NCBI RefSeq assembly: GCF_001278075.1
Contig: NZ_CP011340.1
Span: 7,685,501 to 7,749,500 of the forward strand
Origin: Streptomyces pristinaespiralis
GTDB taxonomy: Bacteria > Actinomycetota > Actinomycetes > Streptomycetales > Streptomycetaceae
Reading direction: 5' to 3'
Length of the DNA stretch: 64,000 nucleotides
The translations under genes were made by a program, and so were the position numbers. This document shows positions 9,526 to 18,171 of the stretch, in pieces. Below the pieces are notes generated by a model. That model was not told where the DNA came from. It saw nothing but the letters and a program-made list of their open reading frames with translations, and did not search any database. The stretch's first letter is position 1. Each line of letters begins with the position of its first letter.

Positions 9526-9529
<4 letters not shown>
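8522..9529 (-). CDS. molybdenum hydroxylase FAD subunit with 4Fe-4S insertion (PaoB/YagS-like)
   Basis: This 335-aa subunit transfers electrons from the iron-sulfur subunit to FAD. The FAD pyrophosphate-binding motif is [14 protein letters not shown] (residues 26-39), and [13 protein letters not shown] follows at 107-119. Four cysteines (C119, C129, C138, C157) lie in an insertion ([19 protein letters not shown] and onward) that in E. coli PaoB holds an extra 4Fe-4S cluster absent from classical xanthine dehydrogenases. GTG 9529 is chosen because it overlaps the upstream stop as GTGA and because the longer frame adds an arginine-rich extension with no homology feel. A C-terminal CO-dehydrogenase-flavoprotein-like domain follows. 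Second gene of the operon. Confidence 0.92.
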
Positions 9530-10092
<563 letters not shown>

Positions 10093-10170
10093 GCCGCAGC
10101 CCTTTCGCGTCGGATGACATGCTTCGATCTACTTCCTACCAGCCTGCGGTGCGATGCGCGGTTCGGCCGC

Positions 10171-11787
10171 TCATGAGCCCTCGGGCCCGTCGACGTTCCG
10201 CTGTTCGAGGGGCCGCAGCGCCGGACCCTGGAGTACGGAGCCGTCGACCCCGAACCGGGAGCCGTGGCAGGGGCAGTCCCAGCTGCGCTCCGCCTCGTTG
10301 AACGCCACCACGCAGCCCAGATGGGTGCAGCGGGCGGACACCGCGTGGCAGCCGCCGTCGTCGTCGCGGTACACGGCGCAGCGCTGCCCGTTCAGACGCA
10401 CGACCGCGCCCGTGCCCGGTGCGATGTCGGACGCGGAGTCCACATGGGTGGTGCGCAGCCGGTCACCGACGAAGTGCTTGCCGACCTCGGCCTGCTGCGA
10501 CAGCAGGGTGGGTGCCTCCCGCACGGTGCTCCAGATCCGCCGCGGATCGTAGAGGTCCGCCCACGGGGCCTTGACGGCGCAGATCGTGCCCGCCAGCAGC
10601 CGTCCCGCCAGCACGCCGCTGCTCATGCCCCAGCCGCCGAACCCCGTGGCGACGTACGTGTGCCTGGCACCCGGATGGAAGGGCCCGATCAGCGGCACGG
10701 TGTCGCTCGCGTCGTTGTCCTGCGCCGCCCAGCGGTACATGGTCTCCTCCACCGGGAAGTGCGTGTGCATCCACTCGTCGAGGCGCTCGATCCGCTCGGG
10801 GACGTCCACCGTGCCGGGGGTGAACGTCTCCCCGGTCACGATCAGCAGCCGGCGGCCGTCGCCCAGCGGGGCCGTGCGCACCGACCGTTTGGTGCCCTCC
10901 TCGCAGATGTACATCCCTGCCGGATCCCGGTCGGCCGGCAGCGGCGCCGCCACCACCAGCTCACGGCGCGGCGACATCCGGGCGAAGAGCAGCGCCCGGT
11001 CGAACACCGGGAAGTGCGTGGCGATCACGACATCGCGCGCGGTCACGGTCCGGCCGTTCTCCGTGGTGAGCCGGCAGGGCGAGCCCTCGTGCAGGCCGGT
11101 GACCCGTGTCCGCTCGTGGATCTTGTTGCCGTAGGCGGTGAGGTCCCGTGCCAGACCGAGGAGGTACTTGCGCGGATGGAACTGTGCCTGCTCCTCCATC
11201 CGCACCGCTCCGGCGACGTCGAAGGGCAGCCCGGTGTCCTCGACGTACGCGGCCTGGAGACCCGCTTCCGCGGCGGCCTCGGCCTCGGCCTTGAGCGCGT
11301 CGCGCTCGGCGCCGTCCCGTGAGTAGACGTACGACGGGCTGCGCTCGAACTCGCAGTCGATGCCGAGCGCGGCGGAGACCTCGGCGACGCGTTCCACCGC
11401 CGCCTGCTGGGAGCGGGCGTAGAGCCGGGCCCCCTCGCCGCCCCTGGTCCGGCGCAGCCGGTCGTAGATCAGGCCGTGCTGTGCCGTCACCTTCGCCGTG
11501 GTGAACCCCGTGACGCCCGTCGCGATGCGGTCGGCCTCCAGGACCACCACGGAGCGTCCGCCCTCCCGGGTCAGTTCCCACGCGGTGCTCAGCCCGGCGA
11601 TGCCGCCGCCCACCACGGCCACGTCGACGGTGATGTCCTCGGTGAGCGGAGGGTGGTCCGTGGCGTCGGTGGTGCGTATCCAGTGCGAATCCGTCGTGCG
11701 CGGGTGCGTGGCGCCGGCCGTGTGCGGTGCGTGAGATTCGTTCGACATGCGGTCCGGGTGCCCGGCGACAGGCCGGTGAAGCCTCAT
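10171..11787 (-). CDS. FAD-dependent oxidoreductase with C-terminal Rieske domain
   Basis: This is a 538-aa, probably cytoplasmic, redox protein. The N-terminal part is a DAO-type flavoprotein with the dinucleotide motif VDVAVVGGGIAGLSTAWEL and the GYGWGM-like late FAD contact GFGGWGMSSGVLAGRLL. The C-terminal 100 residues are a Rieske 2Fe-2S domain with ligands in ARCTHLGC and CPCHGS. ATG 11787 has GAGG 5 nt upstream. ATG 11748 (MSNESHAPH) is the alternative but lacks a good ribosome-binding site; the two differ by 13 residues. It is separated from the molybdenum-hydroxylase operon by 78 bp and has the same orientation. Such two-domain proteins are common in actinomycetes, but their substrates are mostly unknown. 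Confidence 0.88.
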   Translation of the reverse strand: MRLHRPVAGHPDRMSNESHAPHTAGATHPRTTDSHWIRTTDATDHPPLTEDITVDVAVVGGGIAGLSTAWELTREGGRSVVVLEADRIATGVTGFTTAKVTAQHGLIYDRLRRTRGGEGARLYARSQQAAVERVAEVSAALGIDCEFERSPSYVYSRDGAERDALKAEAEAAAEAGLQAAYVEDTGLPFDVAGAVRMEEQAQFHPRKYLLGLARDLTAYGNKIHERTRVTGLHEGSPCRLTTENGRTVTARDVVIATHFPVFDRALLFARMSPRRELVVAAPLPADRDPAGMYICEEGTKRSVRTAPLGDGRRLLIVTGETFTPGTVDVPERIERLDEWMHTHFPVEETMYRWAAQDNDASDTVPLIGPFHPGARHTYVATGFGGWGMSSGVLAGRLLAGTICAVKAPWADLYDPRRIWSTVREAPTLLSQQAEVGKHFVGDRLRTTHVDSASDIAPGTGAVVRLNGQRCAVYRDDDGGCHAVSARCTHLGCVVAFNEAERSWDCPCHGSRFGVDGSVLQGPALRPLEQRNVDGPEGS

Positions 11788-11895
11788 CCGCGCCTCGTCG
11801 GACACGGGTGACTGAGCGGCGGCGGACGGGGTACCCGGGACAAGGCAACCCGGCGCCACGAACGTGCCGGTACGACGATCAAGGAGGTGTCAGCC

Positions 11896-12048
11896 GTGGA
11901 GACCCGGGCCGACACCGGCAGCACCACCCGTCGCATCCCGGAGACGGAACGGATACGCACCTGCAGGCCCGCGGTCCTGTCAGGGCGTGAATCCGACCGG
12001 CAGGGGGAGAGCAACCCGGAGAGCAACATCTTCCGGGGCGAGGACTGA
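11896..12048 (+). CDS. small hypothetical protein (50 aa)
   Basis: This short gene is supported by a strong ribosome-binding site, AAGGAGG, 8 nt before GTG 11896, and by G/C-rich third positions. The product is hydrophilic and charged, begins METRADTGSTTRRIPE and ends NPESNIFRGED, and contains one Cys. No domain is recognised. It stands at the head of a forward run of small genes (DUF3040-like, DUF6328-like) and is divergent from the Rieske protein. Translation from GTG to TGA is uninterrupted. Confidence 0.6.
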   Translation: METRADTGSTTRRIPETERIRTCRPAVLSGRESDRQGESNPESNIFRGED

Positions 12049-12082
12049 ACCGACCGTCTGAAAGCGTACGGAGGCGCCAGCC

Positions 12083-12442
12083 ATGGACGGATCCGGACTC
12101 TCCGAACCGGAACGGCTGATCCTCGCCGAGATCGAACAGGATCTACGGGCCGACGAATTCCTCGACCGGCGGCTGCGGACCATGAGTCCCGGACCGCCGC
12201 TCGCGAGGATGACCCACCGGTTCCGGTCGCACCTTCTCGCCGCCGCCGTCGGCGTCCTCGCGGCACTGACGTTCGTCCTGCTCGCCATGGCGGCATCCAC
12301 CTCACAGCCCGGCCTGATCTGGGCGTTCTCCGGCACATGGGCGCTGACCCTGGTCGGACTGCTCACGCTCGCCTGCCGCTGGTCCGAGCGGCTGGCGCAC
12401 CGCCGCCACGCTAGGGGCCGCCGGGGTGCGGGACCGCCTTGA
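12083..12442 (+). CDS. DUF3040-like small membrane protein
   Basis: This 119-aa protein opens with LSEPERLILAEIEQDLRADE, the typical DUF3040 amphipathic start. Two transmembrane helices follow (about residues 50-70 and 78-98) and the tail is basic. DUF3040 proteins are small actinobacterial membrane proteins of unknown role. The start ATG is preceded by GGAGGCGCC about 7 nt away. The 3' end overlaps the next gene's GTG start by 17 nt, so the two are probably co-translated. Confidence 0.85.
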   Translation: MDGSGLSEPERLILAEIEQDLRADEFLDRRLRTMSPGPPLARMTHRFRSHLLAAAVGVLAALTFVLLAMAASTSQPGLIWAFSGTWALTLVGLLTLACRWSERLAHRRHARGRRGAGPP

Positions 12443-13109
12443 TCGGCGGCCGGCCATGAGGATAGCGAGGACCGGTCCCGGCAAGCGCCGGGAGACACCT
12501 CAACAACGGCTGGACCGGCTGTGGGGCGAACTTCTCCGTGAGGTGAGGGTCGCCCTCGCCGGCGTGCAGCTGCTCTTCGTCTTTCTGCTCGCCGTCGCCT
12601 TCACCCCGCTCTTCCCGCGTCTCGGCGAGAGCGACCGGCTCATGTACGTGGTGTGTCTGCTCCTCGGGGCGGCCGCCACCGGCCTGCTGACGGCGCCCGT
12701 GAGCATCCACCGCATGGTCACAGGACGCGGGATGAAGTACGAGGCGGTCACCTGGGCCTCGCGGTTCACCATCGCCGGGCTGGCGATCCTTCTGTGCATG
12801 GTGGCGCTCGGCCTGCTGCTCGTGCTGCGCAGCGTGACCGCTCTGAGTGACAGGACCGCGCTGATCCTGGACGTGGCCGTCGTCGGCGGGCTCACCCTGT
12901 GCTGGCTGGTGCCGGCGGTCCTGATGCGCCGCGGAAGCACTCCCACGTCCGTAGCAGACCCCGAAGAGCACGGGCAGGACGCCCCGGAGCCGCCCTCACC
13001 CGGGCTGCCGGAGCCCCGCCAGGGTCCGGAGGCAGGCCCGGGCAGCGACGAGTACCGCCGGCCCGGAGGGGCCGGCGGTACTCGTCGGGGCGGGTCTCAG
13101 CCCCCGTGA
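12426..13109 (+). CDS. DUF6328-like integral membrane protein
   Basis: This 227-aa protein has four predicted transmembrane helices between about residues 40 and 170, including LAGVQLLFVFLLAVAF, VVCLLLGAAATGLLTAPVS and LAILLCMVALGLLLVLRSV. A conserved cytosolic front, PQQRLDRLWGELLREVRVA, precedes them. This matches a family annotated as DUF6328, sometimes loosely called sodium:proton antiporter-like; transport has not been shown to my knowledge. GTG 12426 has AGGGG 8 nt upstream inside the preceding gene; ATG 12456 is an alternative. The last 20 or so residues are low-complexity Gly/Arg/Pro and are encoded by a perfect 18-bp hairpin (13046-13087), so the C-terminus is dictated by a terminator rather than by protein constraint. 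Confidence 0.8.
   Translation: MRDRLDRRPAMRIARTGPGKRRETPQQRLDRLWGELLREVRVALAGVQLLFVFLLAVAFTPLFPRLGESDRLMYVVCLLLGAAATGLLTAPVSIHRMVTGRGMKYEAVTWASRFTIAGLAILLCMVALGLLLVLRSVTALSDRTALILDVAVVGGLTLCWLVPAVLMRRGSTPTSVADPEEHGQDAPEPPSPGLPEPRQGPEAGPGSDEYRRPGGAGGTRRGGSQPP
13046..13087. terminator. perfect 18-bp inverted repeat between convergent genes
   Basis: CGACGAGTACCGCCGGCC (13046-13063) and its exact complement (13070-13087) flank a 6-nt loop. The hairpin lies inside the last codons of the forward gene and 10 bp beyond the stop of the reverse gene ending at 13097. It could therefore terminate both transcripts. Confidence 0.85.
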
Positions 13110-13489
13110 CCGCCGCTGCCGAAGGCGCCGCCGCTCTCGTCCGAGTCACGGGGCGGCTTGCTCTCGGGTGCGGGCCGGGAGCCCATGTTGCCGTAGCCGT
13201 GGAGCTCGTGAGGTGTCAGGCGCCCCGGCACCTCGTGTCCCTCGGTGACGTCGAACTCGTCCGGCTCCAGGCGGCTCTCGTAATGGGTCTGGTGATCGGG
13301 CCGCACCGGCTGCTCCTCGGGTCCCGGTGGGGCATCGCGCCGCCGCCGCGCGCCCACCTGCCAGACCACATAGACGAGCAGGACGATGAGACCGACCACG
13401 ATCAGTCCGAACACGATGACCGCGGGTGCTCCCTCACCGGCCGCGAGGACAGTGGCGACGTCCCCCGCCGGCTCGTTGATAGTGACCAT
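13097..13489 (-). CDS. DUF6479-like single-pass membrane protein
   Basis: This 130-aa protein has a short outside segment, one strong transmembrane helix (about residues 24-45, AVIVFGLIVVGLIVLLVYVVW), an Arg-rich stop-transfer (GARRRRD) and a hydrophilic cytosolic tail. The tail contains GRLTPHELHGYGNMGSR and ends in Gly-rich sequence. This fits the DUF6479 family of streptomycetes, whose function is unknown. Its 3' end overlaps the convergent membrane-protein gene by 13 bp, and the two share the hairpin at 13046-13087. Confidence 0.75.
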   Translation of the reverse strand: MVTINEPAGDVATVLAAGEGAPAVIVFGLIVVGLIVLLVYVVWQVGARRRRDAPPGPEEQPVRPDHQTHYESRLEPDEFDVTEGHEVPGRLTPHELHGYGNMGSRPAPESKPPRDSDESGGAFGSGGHGG

Positions 13490-13571
13490 GTCTACCGGGT
13501 ACCCAATCTGGCCGGTATATCCGCCGGTGAGCGGCCGGACCCCCGAATGGACCCGATTTCAGGACCCCCTT

Positions 13572-13715
13572 TCAGGCGGCGGTGCGGTCCGCCGCGGTGA
13601 GGGCCTTCAGCAGCTCGTCCCGCTTCATCGTGGACCGGCCCGGGATGCCGAGGTCGGTGGCGCGGGCGTAGAGCTCCTTCTCGCCGAGCCCGGCCAGGTC
13701 CGCGCTCGTTCGCAC
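13572..13715 (-). CDS. small protein with Rho-N/SAP-like helix-extended-loop-helix motif (47 aa)
   Basis: On the minus strand GTG 13715 has GAGG 5 nt upstream and opens a 47-codon frame. The frame includes LAGLGEKELYARATDLGIPG, then RSTMKRDELLKALTA. The pattern 'KELY.RA..L.I.GRS.M.KDEL..AL' is the Rho-termination-N / SAP-like fold often found in ChaB-related and plasmid-stabilisation-type small proteins, which usually bind nucleic acid. The frame stays open upstream (DHHDTYEDRVRTSADL), so this may be the remnant of a longer gene truncated by the neighbouring response-regulator gene. It could also be a stand-alone domain. Function inferred only. Confidence 0.6.
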   Translation of the reverse strand: MRTSADLAGLGEKELYARATDLGIPGRSTMKRDELLKALTAADRTAA

Positions 13716-13758
13716 CCGGTCCTCGTACGTGTCGTGGTGGTCCTCGGGCCGCTCGGCA

Positions 13759-14427
13759 TCAGTGGCCGCGCGGGGTGACCAGGCCGGATTCGTAGGCGAG
13801 GATCACGAGCTGGGCGCGGTCACGGGCGTGGAGTTTGGCCATGGCCCGGTTGACGTGCGTCTTCGCGGTGAGCGGGCTGATCACCATGCGGTCGGCGATC
13901 TGCTCGTTGGACAGGCCCTGCGCCACCAGGGCGACGGCCTCGCGCTCACGGTTGGTGAGCTCCTCGAGCCCCGTGCCGTTGCCGGAGCCGGTGTGGAGCG
14001 GCTGGTTGACGTACCGGTCGATCAGCTTGCGGGTGATCGACGGTGCGAGCAGGGCGTCGCCGCGGGCCGCGACCCGGACGGCGTGGAGGAAGTCCTCCGG
14101 CACGATGTCCTTGACGAGGAATCCGGCCGCGCCGGCGCGCAGCGCCTCGAAGACGTACTCGTCGAAGCCGTAGTTGGTCAGGATGACGACGTGCACGCCG
14201 GCCAGGGCCGGGTCCGCGGCGATGCGCCGGGTCGCCTCGATGCCGTCGACGACCGGCATCTGGATGTCGATGAGAGCGATGTCCGGCAGGTGCTGCCTGG
14301 CCAGTGCCACGCCCTCCAGCCCGTCGCCGGCCTCGCCGACCACCTCGATGTCGTCCTCGAGGTCGAGCAGCGCGCGGAATCCGCTGCGCAGGAGCCGCTG
14401 GTCGTCGACGAGCAGGACACGGATCAT
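13759..14427 (-). CDS. NarL/FixJ-type response regulator
   Basis: This 222-aa regulator has a receiver domain (residues 1-120) with the acidic pocket VDD at 8-9, phospho-acceptor D54 in ALIDIQMP and a switch Lys in GFLVKDI. A LuxR-type helix-turn-helix follows (about 150-215; LTNREREAVALVAQGLSNEQ, then SPLTAKTHVNRAM). It is the output of the two-component pair with the upstream kinase gene; ATG 14427 overlaps the kinase stop as ATGA. Targets unknown. Confidence 0.94.
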   Translation of the reverse strand: MIRVLLVDDQRLLRSGFRALLDLEDDIEVVGEAGDGLEGVALARQHLPDIALIDIQMPVVDGIEATRRIAADPALAGVHVVILTNYGFDEYVFEALRAGAAGFLVKDIVPEDFLHAVRVAARGDALLAPSITRKLIDRYVNQPLHTGSGNGTGLEELTNREREAVALVAQGLSNEQIADRMVISPLTAKTHVNRAMAKLHARDRAQLVILAYESGLVTPRGH

Positions 14428-15548
14428 GACGTCTGCTCCACGGGGAGTTCGGCCTGGACGGTGAAGCCGCCCTCGCCGCGCGGTTCGGCGCGCAGCCGTC
14501 CGCCGAGGGCCGTGACCCGTTCGCGCATGCCGAGCAGCCCGACGCCCGGCACCGGGGCGGAGCCAGGTGCGGCCTTGCCGTCGTCGTCGATGCGTATCTT
14601 CAGGGCGTCCGGACGGCAGTCGATCCGGACCGACGCGGTGCCGGCGCAGGCGTGCCGGGCGATGTTGGTGAGCGACTCCTGCACGATCCGGTAGACCGTC
14701 CGGTCCACGGCGGCGGGCACGTCGGGCCGTGGCCCCTCGATGGTCAGCGTCGCGTCCAGGCCGGTGGAACGGGCCCGTTCCACCAGCTCCTTGACGTGGT
14801 CGAGCCCCCGTGGCGGGGTGGTGTCGTCGTCGCGCAGCGCCTCCAGCGTCGCGCGCAGCTCCCGGGTCGCCTCACGTCCGGCCTCCTGGATCGCGAGCAG
14901 GGCCTCCGGCACCTGCTCACCGCGCCTGCGGGCCACATGGACGGCGACCTCGGCCTGGACCTTGATGATCGAGATCTGGTGGGTGAGTGAATCGTGCAGC
15001 TCCCGCGCGATGTGCAGCCGCTCCTCGTCAGCACGGCGCCGCGCGGTCTCCTCACGGGTGCGCTCGGCCTCGTCCGCCCGCCGCTCGGCCTGCCGCAGCG
15101 CTTCACCCGCGGCGCCGGCGGCGATCAGCCAGGCGATCTCGAGGGCGCCCCGGGCCTGCGCGAACGCCTCGCCCGCGGACAGCCCGGAGACCAGGCCCGC
15201 GAGGGGGAGGGAGGCCAGCATGACCACGCTCGCCACCACCGTGAGCGTGCGGTGACCGGCCCGTACGGCCGCGTACACCGCGAACAGGTAGGCGACGGCG
15301 GGTACGTCGAGACCGGCCGCCTGGTACCCCACCGCGCACAGCCCGGTGACGGCCAGGACGGGGACCGGGGCCCGGCGGCGCGCTGCCAGTCCCAGGCCGC
15401 CGGCCGCCAGCAGCGCGTAGCCGAGCAGGTCGAGGTCCGAGGCGGCGTGCCGCCCGGACAACCCGGTGATCAGCAGCGCCGCCGCCACACCGACGGCGAT
15501 CGCCCAGTCTGTGACACCGGCCCTGACACGGGACCGCGCTGTACTCAT
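14424..15548 (-). CDS. NarX/DesK-type sensor histidine kinase
   Basis: This 374-aa membrane kinase has about five N-terminal hydrophobic helices (residues 15-150). A coiled-coil-like Arg/Glu segment follows (EALRQAERRADEAERTREE). The HisKA_3 dimerisation domain carries the phospho-histidine in ARELHDSLTHQISI, and the HATPase_c domain contains QESLTNIARHA, DDDGK and GLLGMRERV. It lacks an obvious extracellular sensor domain, so the membrane part may be the sensor. First gene of the pair with the response regulator, overlapping it by 4 nt. Confidence 0.93.
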   Translation of the reverse strand: MSTARSRVRAGVTDWAIAVGVAAALLITGLSGRHAASDLDLLGYALLAAGGLGLAARRRAPVPVLAVTGLCAVGYQAAGLDVPAVAYLFAVYAAVRAGHRTLTVVASVVMLASLPLAGLVSGLSAGEAFAQARGALEIAWLIAAGAAGEALRQAERRADEAERTREETARRRADEERLHIARELHDSLTHQISIIKVQAEVAVHVARRRGEQVPEALLAIQEAGREATRELRATLEALRDDDTTPPRGLDHVKELVERARSTGLDATLTIEGPRPDVPAAVDRTVYRIVQESLTNIARHACAGTASVRIDCRPDALKIRIDDDGKAAPGSAPVPGVGLLGMRERVTALGGRLRAEPRGEGGFTVQAELPVEQTS

Positions 15549-15665
15549 GCGCGCACCTTAGCCGGGTGCCGCCACGGCGCGAGTCACCCTTGCGGACCAG
15601 TGACCGGCTACCGCGCGCGCAGTACCTTCGCGCTGCTTAGCGCGTGCGCCGTTCCGTTGCCGTTG

Positions 15666-15708
<43 letters not shown>

Positions 15709-15753
15709 AGGGCGGCCCGTGCGAGCCGGTCGGTTCTCCGCCTGCCGCAGTCG

Positions 15754-16737
15754 CTACCAGCGGCTGTGCACCTGCGCGCGGATGCGCCGGTCGTACAGGT
15801 CGCGGACCGCGTCCAGGGTGCTGTGGGACAGCGGCGGCTCGTCCGCCGCCGCGGCGTTGGCGCGGGCCTGGCCGGCGGAGCGCGCTCCGGGGATCACGCT
15901 GGTCACGCCCGGCTGCTGGATGATCCAGCGCAGCGCCGTGCGCGCCGGTGTGCTGTCCGGCCCCGCGAGCTCCGCGAACTCGGCGGCGGCCTCGACGCCC
16001 GTCGCGAAGTCGACGCCGGAGAAGGTCTCACCCTGGTCGAACGCCTCGCCGTGCCGGTTGTACGTGCGGTGGTCGTCGGCGGCGAAGACGGTGTCCTTGG
16101 TGTACTTGCCCGACAGCAGCCCGGAAGCGAGCGGCACCCGCGCGATGATGCCCACGCCCGCCTCCGCCGCCGCGGGCAGGACCTCTTCGAGCGGCTTCAG
16201 CCGGAAGGGGTTGAGGATGATCTGGACGCTGGCGGTGCCGGGCCTGGCGATGGCGGCGAGCGCCTCCTCGCAGGTCTCCACGCTCACGCCGTACGCGGCG
16301 ATCCGCTGTTCGGCGACGAGCGTGTCGAGGGCGTCGAAGACCTCGTCCGAGGAGTAGACGGCGGTGGGCGGGCAGTGCAGCTGGACCAGGTCGAGCGTGT
16401 CCACGCCGAGGTTCTTGCGCGAACGGTCGTTCCAGGCGCGGAAGTTGTCCAGTACGTAGTTCTCCGGGAGCTGGTCGACGCGCCGGCCCATCTTGGTCGC
16501 CACGAACACGTCCGCGTCCGGCCGCTCGCTCAGATAGCGGCCGATGAGCTGCTCACTGCGCCCGTCGCCGTACACATCGGCCGTGTCGAAGAAGGTGACG
16601 CCCGACTCGACGGCCGCGTCGAGGACGGTGATCGCGTCCTCGTCGGCGACCTCACCCCAGTCGGCGCCGAGCTGCCAGGTGCCGAGTCCCACCACGGAGA
16701 CGTTCCTGCCGGTCCTGCCCAATACCCGCTGTTCCAT
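15754..16737 (-). CDS. aldo/keto reductase
   Basis: This 327-aa NAD(P)H-dependent oxidoreductase has a TIM barrel. Catalytic residues are visible: Asp and Tyr in VTFFDTADVYGDGRSE, Lys in FVATKMGRR and His in DLVQLHCPP. The C-terminal cofactor part is TSVIPGARSAGQARANAAAA. ATG 16737 has AGGA 8 nt upstream and is preferred over ATG 16746. It belongs to the AKR subfamily that reduces a broad range of carbonyls; the substrate is unknown. It lies downstream of, and parallel to, the LacI regulator gene, 30 bp away, so it could be co-transcribed with it. Confidence 0.92.
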   Translation of the reverse strand: MEQRVLGRTGRNVSVVGLGTWQLGADWGEVADEDAITVLDAAVESGVTFFDTADVYGDGRSEQLIGRYLSERPDADVFVATKMGRRVDQLPENYVLDNFRAWNDRSRKNLGVDTLDLVQLHCPPTAVYSSDEVFDALDTLVAEQRIAAYGVSVETCEEALAAIARPGTASVQIILNPFRLKPLEEVLPAAAEAGVGIIARVPLASGLLSGKYTKDTVFAADDHRTYNRHGEAFDQGETFSGVDFATGVEAAAEFAELAGPDSTPARTALRWIIQQPGVTSVIPGARSAGQARANAAAADEPPLSHSTLDAVRDLYDRRIRAQVHSRW

Positions 16738-16767
16738 GTGGCGCATCCTATGCCGCGCACCTGCGGG

Positions 16768-17838
16768 TCAGCGGGGCGGTGCGGTGCTCTCCCGCTCGAT
16801 CAGCTCCGGCAGCGGCACGTGGACGGAGCGGGCGGCGCCGCCGTCCAGCAGGGCGGTCAGCTCCTGGGCGGCGGTCCGCCCGAAGGTCACCGGGTCGCGG
16901 GAGAGGGCGGTGAGGAACGGATGGACCATGCGGCACAGCACCGAGTCCTCCCACGACACGACCGACACATCGCCCGGGACCGAGAGACCGAGGCCGGCGA
17001 CGACCGCCGCGCCGGCGGCCGCCATCACGTCGTTGTCGTACACCAGCGCCGTGGGCCGGCTGCCGGAGGTGAGGACCCGGCGTGTCACCGCCGCGCCCTG
17101 GGTGTCGGAGTAGTCGGTGGTCACCGAGCGGACCTCGGCCAGGCCGCGGCGCTCGGCCTCCGCGCGCAGTGAGCGGATACGCCGGTCGGTGTGGGCGAGC
17201 GAGGACAGGCCCGCGATGTGCACGATCCGGCGGTGGCCGAGCTCGTGCAGGCGGCCCACCACGTGGGCCATGGCCCCGGTGTCGTCGGCCCGCACCTGGG
17301 ACAGGTTCGGGTGCTCCTCCGGGAGGCCGCCGATGACGACGCCGGGCAGGCCGAGCTCGTCCAGCAGCGCGGGCCGGGGGTCGTCGGTACGGGGGTCGAC
17401 GACGAGAACGCCGTCGACCCGGTGCTCCGCCCACCAGCGGCGGTAGACCGCGCACTCGGCGTCCACGTCCTCCACCACCTGGAACAGCAGGCCGAGTTGG
17501 CGTTCGGAGAGGACCTCCTGGATGCCGGAGATCAGCTGGAGGAAGAACGAGTCCACGCCCAGGGTGGTGGCGGGCCGCGCGAGGACCAGCCCGACCGTCG
17601 CCGCGCCTTCCCCGGACAGTGCGCGGGCGGCGGTGCTCGGCCGCCAGCCCAGCTGCTCGGCGACCCGGCGGACCCGGTCCCTGGTGATCTCGGAGACGCC
17701 GGGGCGGTCGTTGAGCGCGAAGGAGACCGCGCTCTCCGAGACCCCGGCGCGCCGGGCGATGTCCTTCATCGTCGGCCGCCGCGCGGGTGCGCGTCTGCTC
17801 GGCGGAGTGTCCTTGGCGGACGGGGTGCTGGCAGTCAC
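16768..17838 (-). CDS. LacI-family regulator of the adjacent N-glycan operon
   Basis: This 356-aa repressor-type protein has an N-terminal helix-turn-helix (TMKDIARRAGVSESAVSFAL, then NDRPGVSEITRDRVRRVAEQLGW with GWRPSTAARALSG). A periplasmic-binding-protein-like sensor domain follows (VGLVLARPATTLG, then VDGVLVVDPRTDDPR and the C-terminal WEDSVLCRMVHP). GTG 17838 has AAAGGGG upstream; the longer frame to 17913 adds a non-homologous stretch. The gene is divergent from the ABC importer and glycosidase genes, with two inverted AATGCGCTT-type half-palindromes between them. Autoregulation and control of the operon by an oligosaccharide inducer are inferred. Confidence 0.92.
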   Translation of the reverse strand: MTASTPSAKDTPPSRRAPARRPTMKDIARRAGVSESAVSFALNDRPGVSEITRDRVRRVAEQLGWRPSTAARALSGEGAATVGLVLARPATTLGVDSFFLQLISGIQEVLSERQLGLLFQVVEDVDAECAVYRRWWAEHRVDGVLVVDPRTDDPRPALLDELGLPGVVIGGLPEEHPNLSQVRADDTGAMAHVVGRLHELGHRRIVHIAGLSSLAHTDRRIRSLRAEAERRGLAEVRSVTTDYSDTQGAAVTRRVLTSGSRPTALVYDNDVMAAAGAAVVAGLGLSVPGDVSVVSWEDSVLCRMVHPFLTALSRDPVTFGRTAAQELTALLDGGAARSVHVPLPELIERESTAPPR

Positions 17839-17936
17839 CCGGACCCCTTTCCCGTGTTCCCCCGGCCCGTCGGCGAACCGGGCCGGGAGCATCCTATGGC
17901 CTGCGGCGGGCAAGGCCGAACGGTCGTCGCCCGATG

Positions 17937-17976
17937 ACTAATGCGCTTGAGTCCTTGGAGCCTAAAGCGCATTAGT
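17937..17976. promoter_or_regulatory. paired inverted LacI-type operators in the divergent promoter
   Basis: ACTAATGCGCTT (17937-17948) and its exact complement AAGCGCATTAGT (17965-17976) are separated by 16 bp. Each arm has the GCGC centre of a LacI-family operator, so this looks like two operators in mirror orientation 28 bp apart. It lies in the 333-bp gap (17839-18171) that holds nothing else recognisable except a -35-like TTGACT at 18054-18059 reading toward the importer genes. Confidence 0.75.
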
Positions 17977-18171
17977 AGATCAACGCAAGGCGCCTTACAA
18001 AGGGCTCTGACCTGTACTGATGCTCGCCCATAGGGATTAGGTCGGCGAATCTGTTGACTTTCTCCGGCGGTGCAATGCAAGGTCTGCTGGGCAAACGGCC
18101 GCCGCCCGCTTCGGCGGTGCGGTCCGCCGCTGCCCGTCACGCGTCTGGTCCGAGCAAAGGAGCCGTTCACC

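Noticed and set aside
12426..13109. Annotation as a sodium:proton antiporter
   Set aside because: Only four helices and no known antiporter motif; kept as DUF6328-like membrane protein of unknown function.
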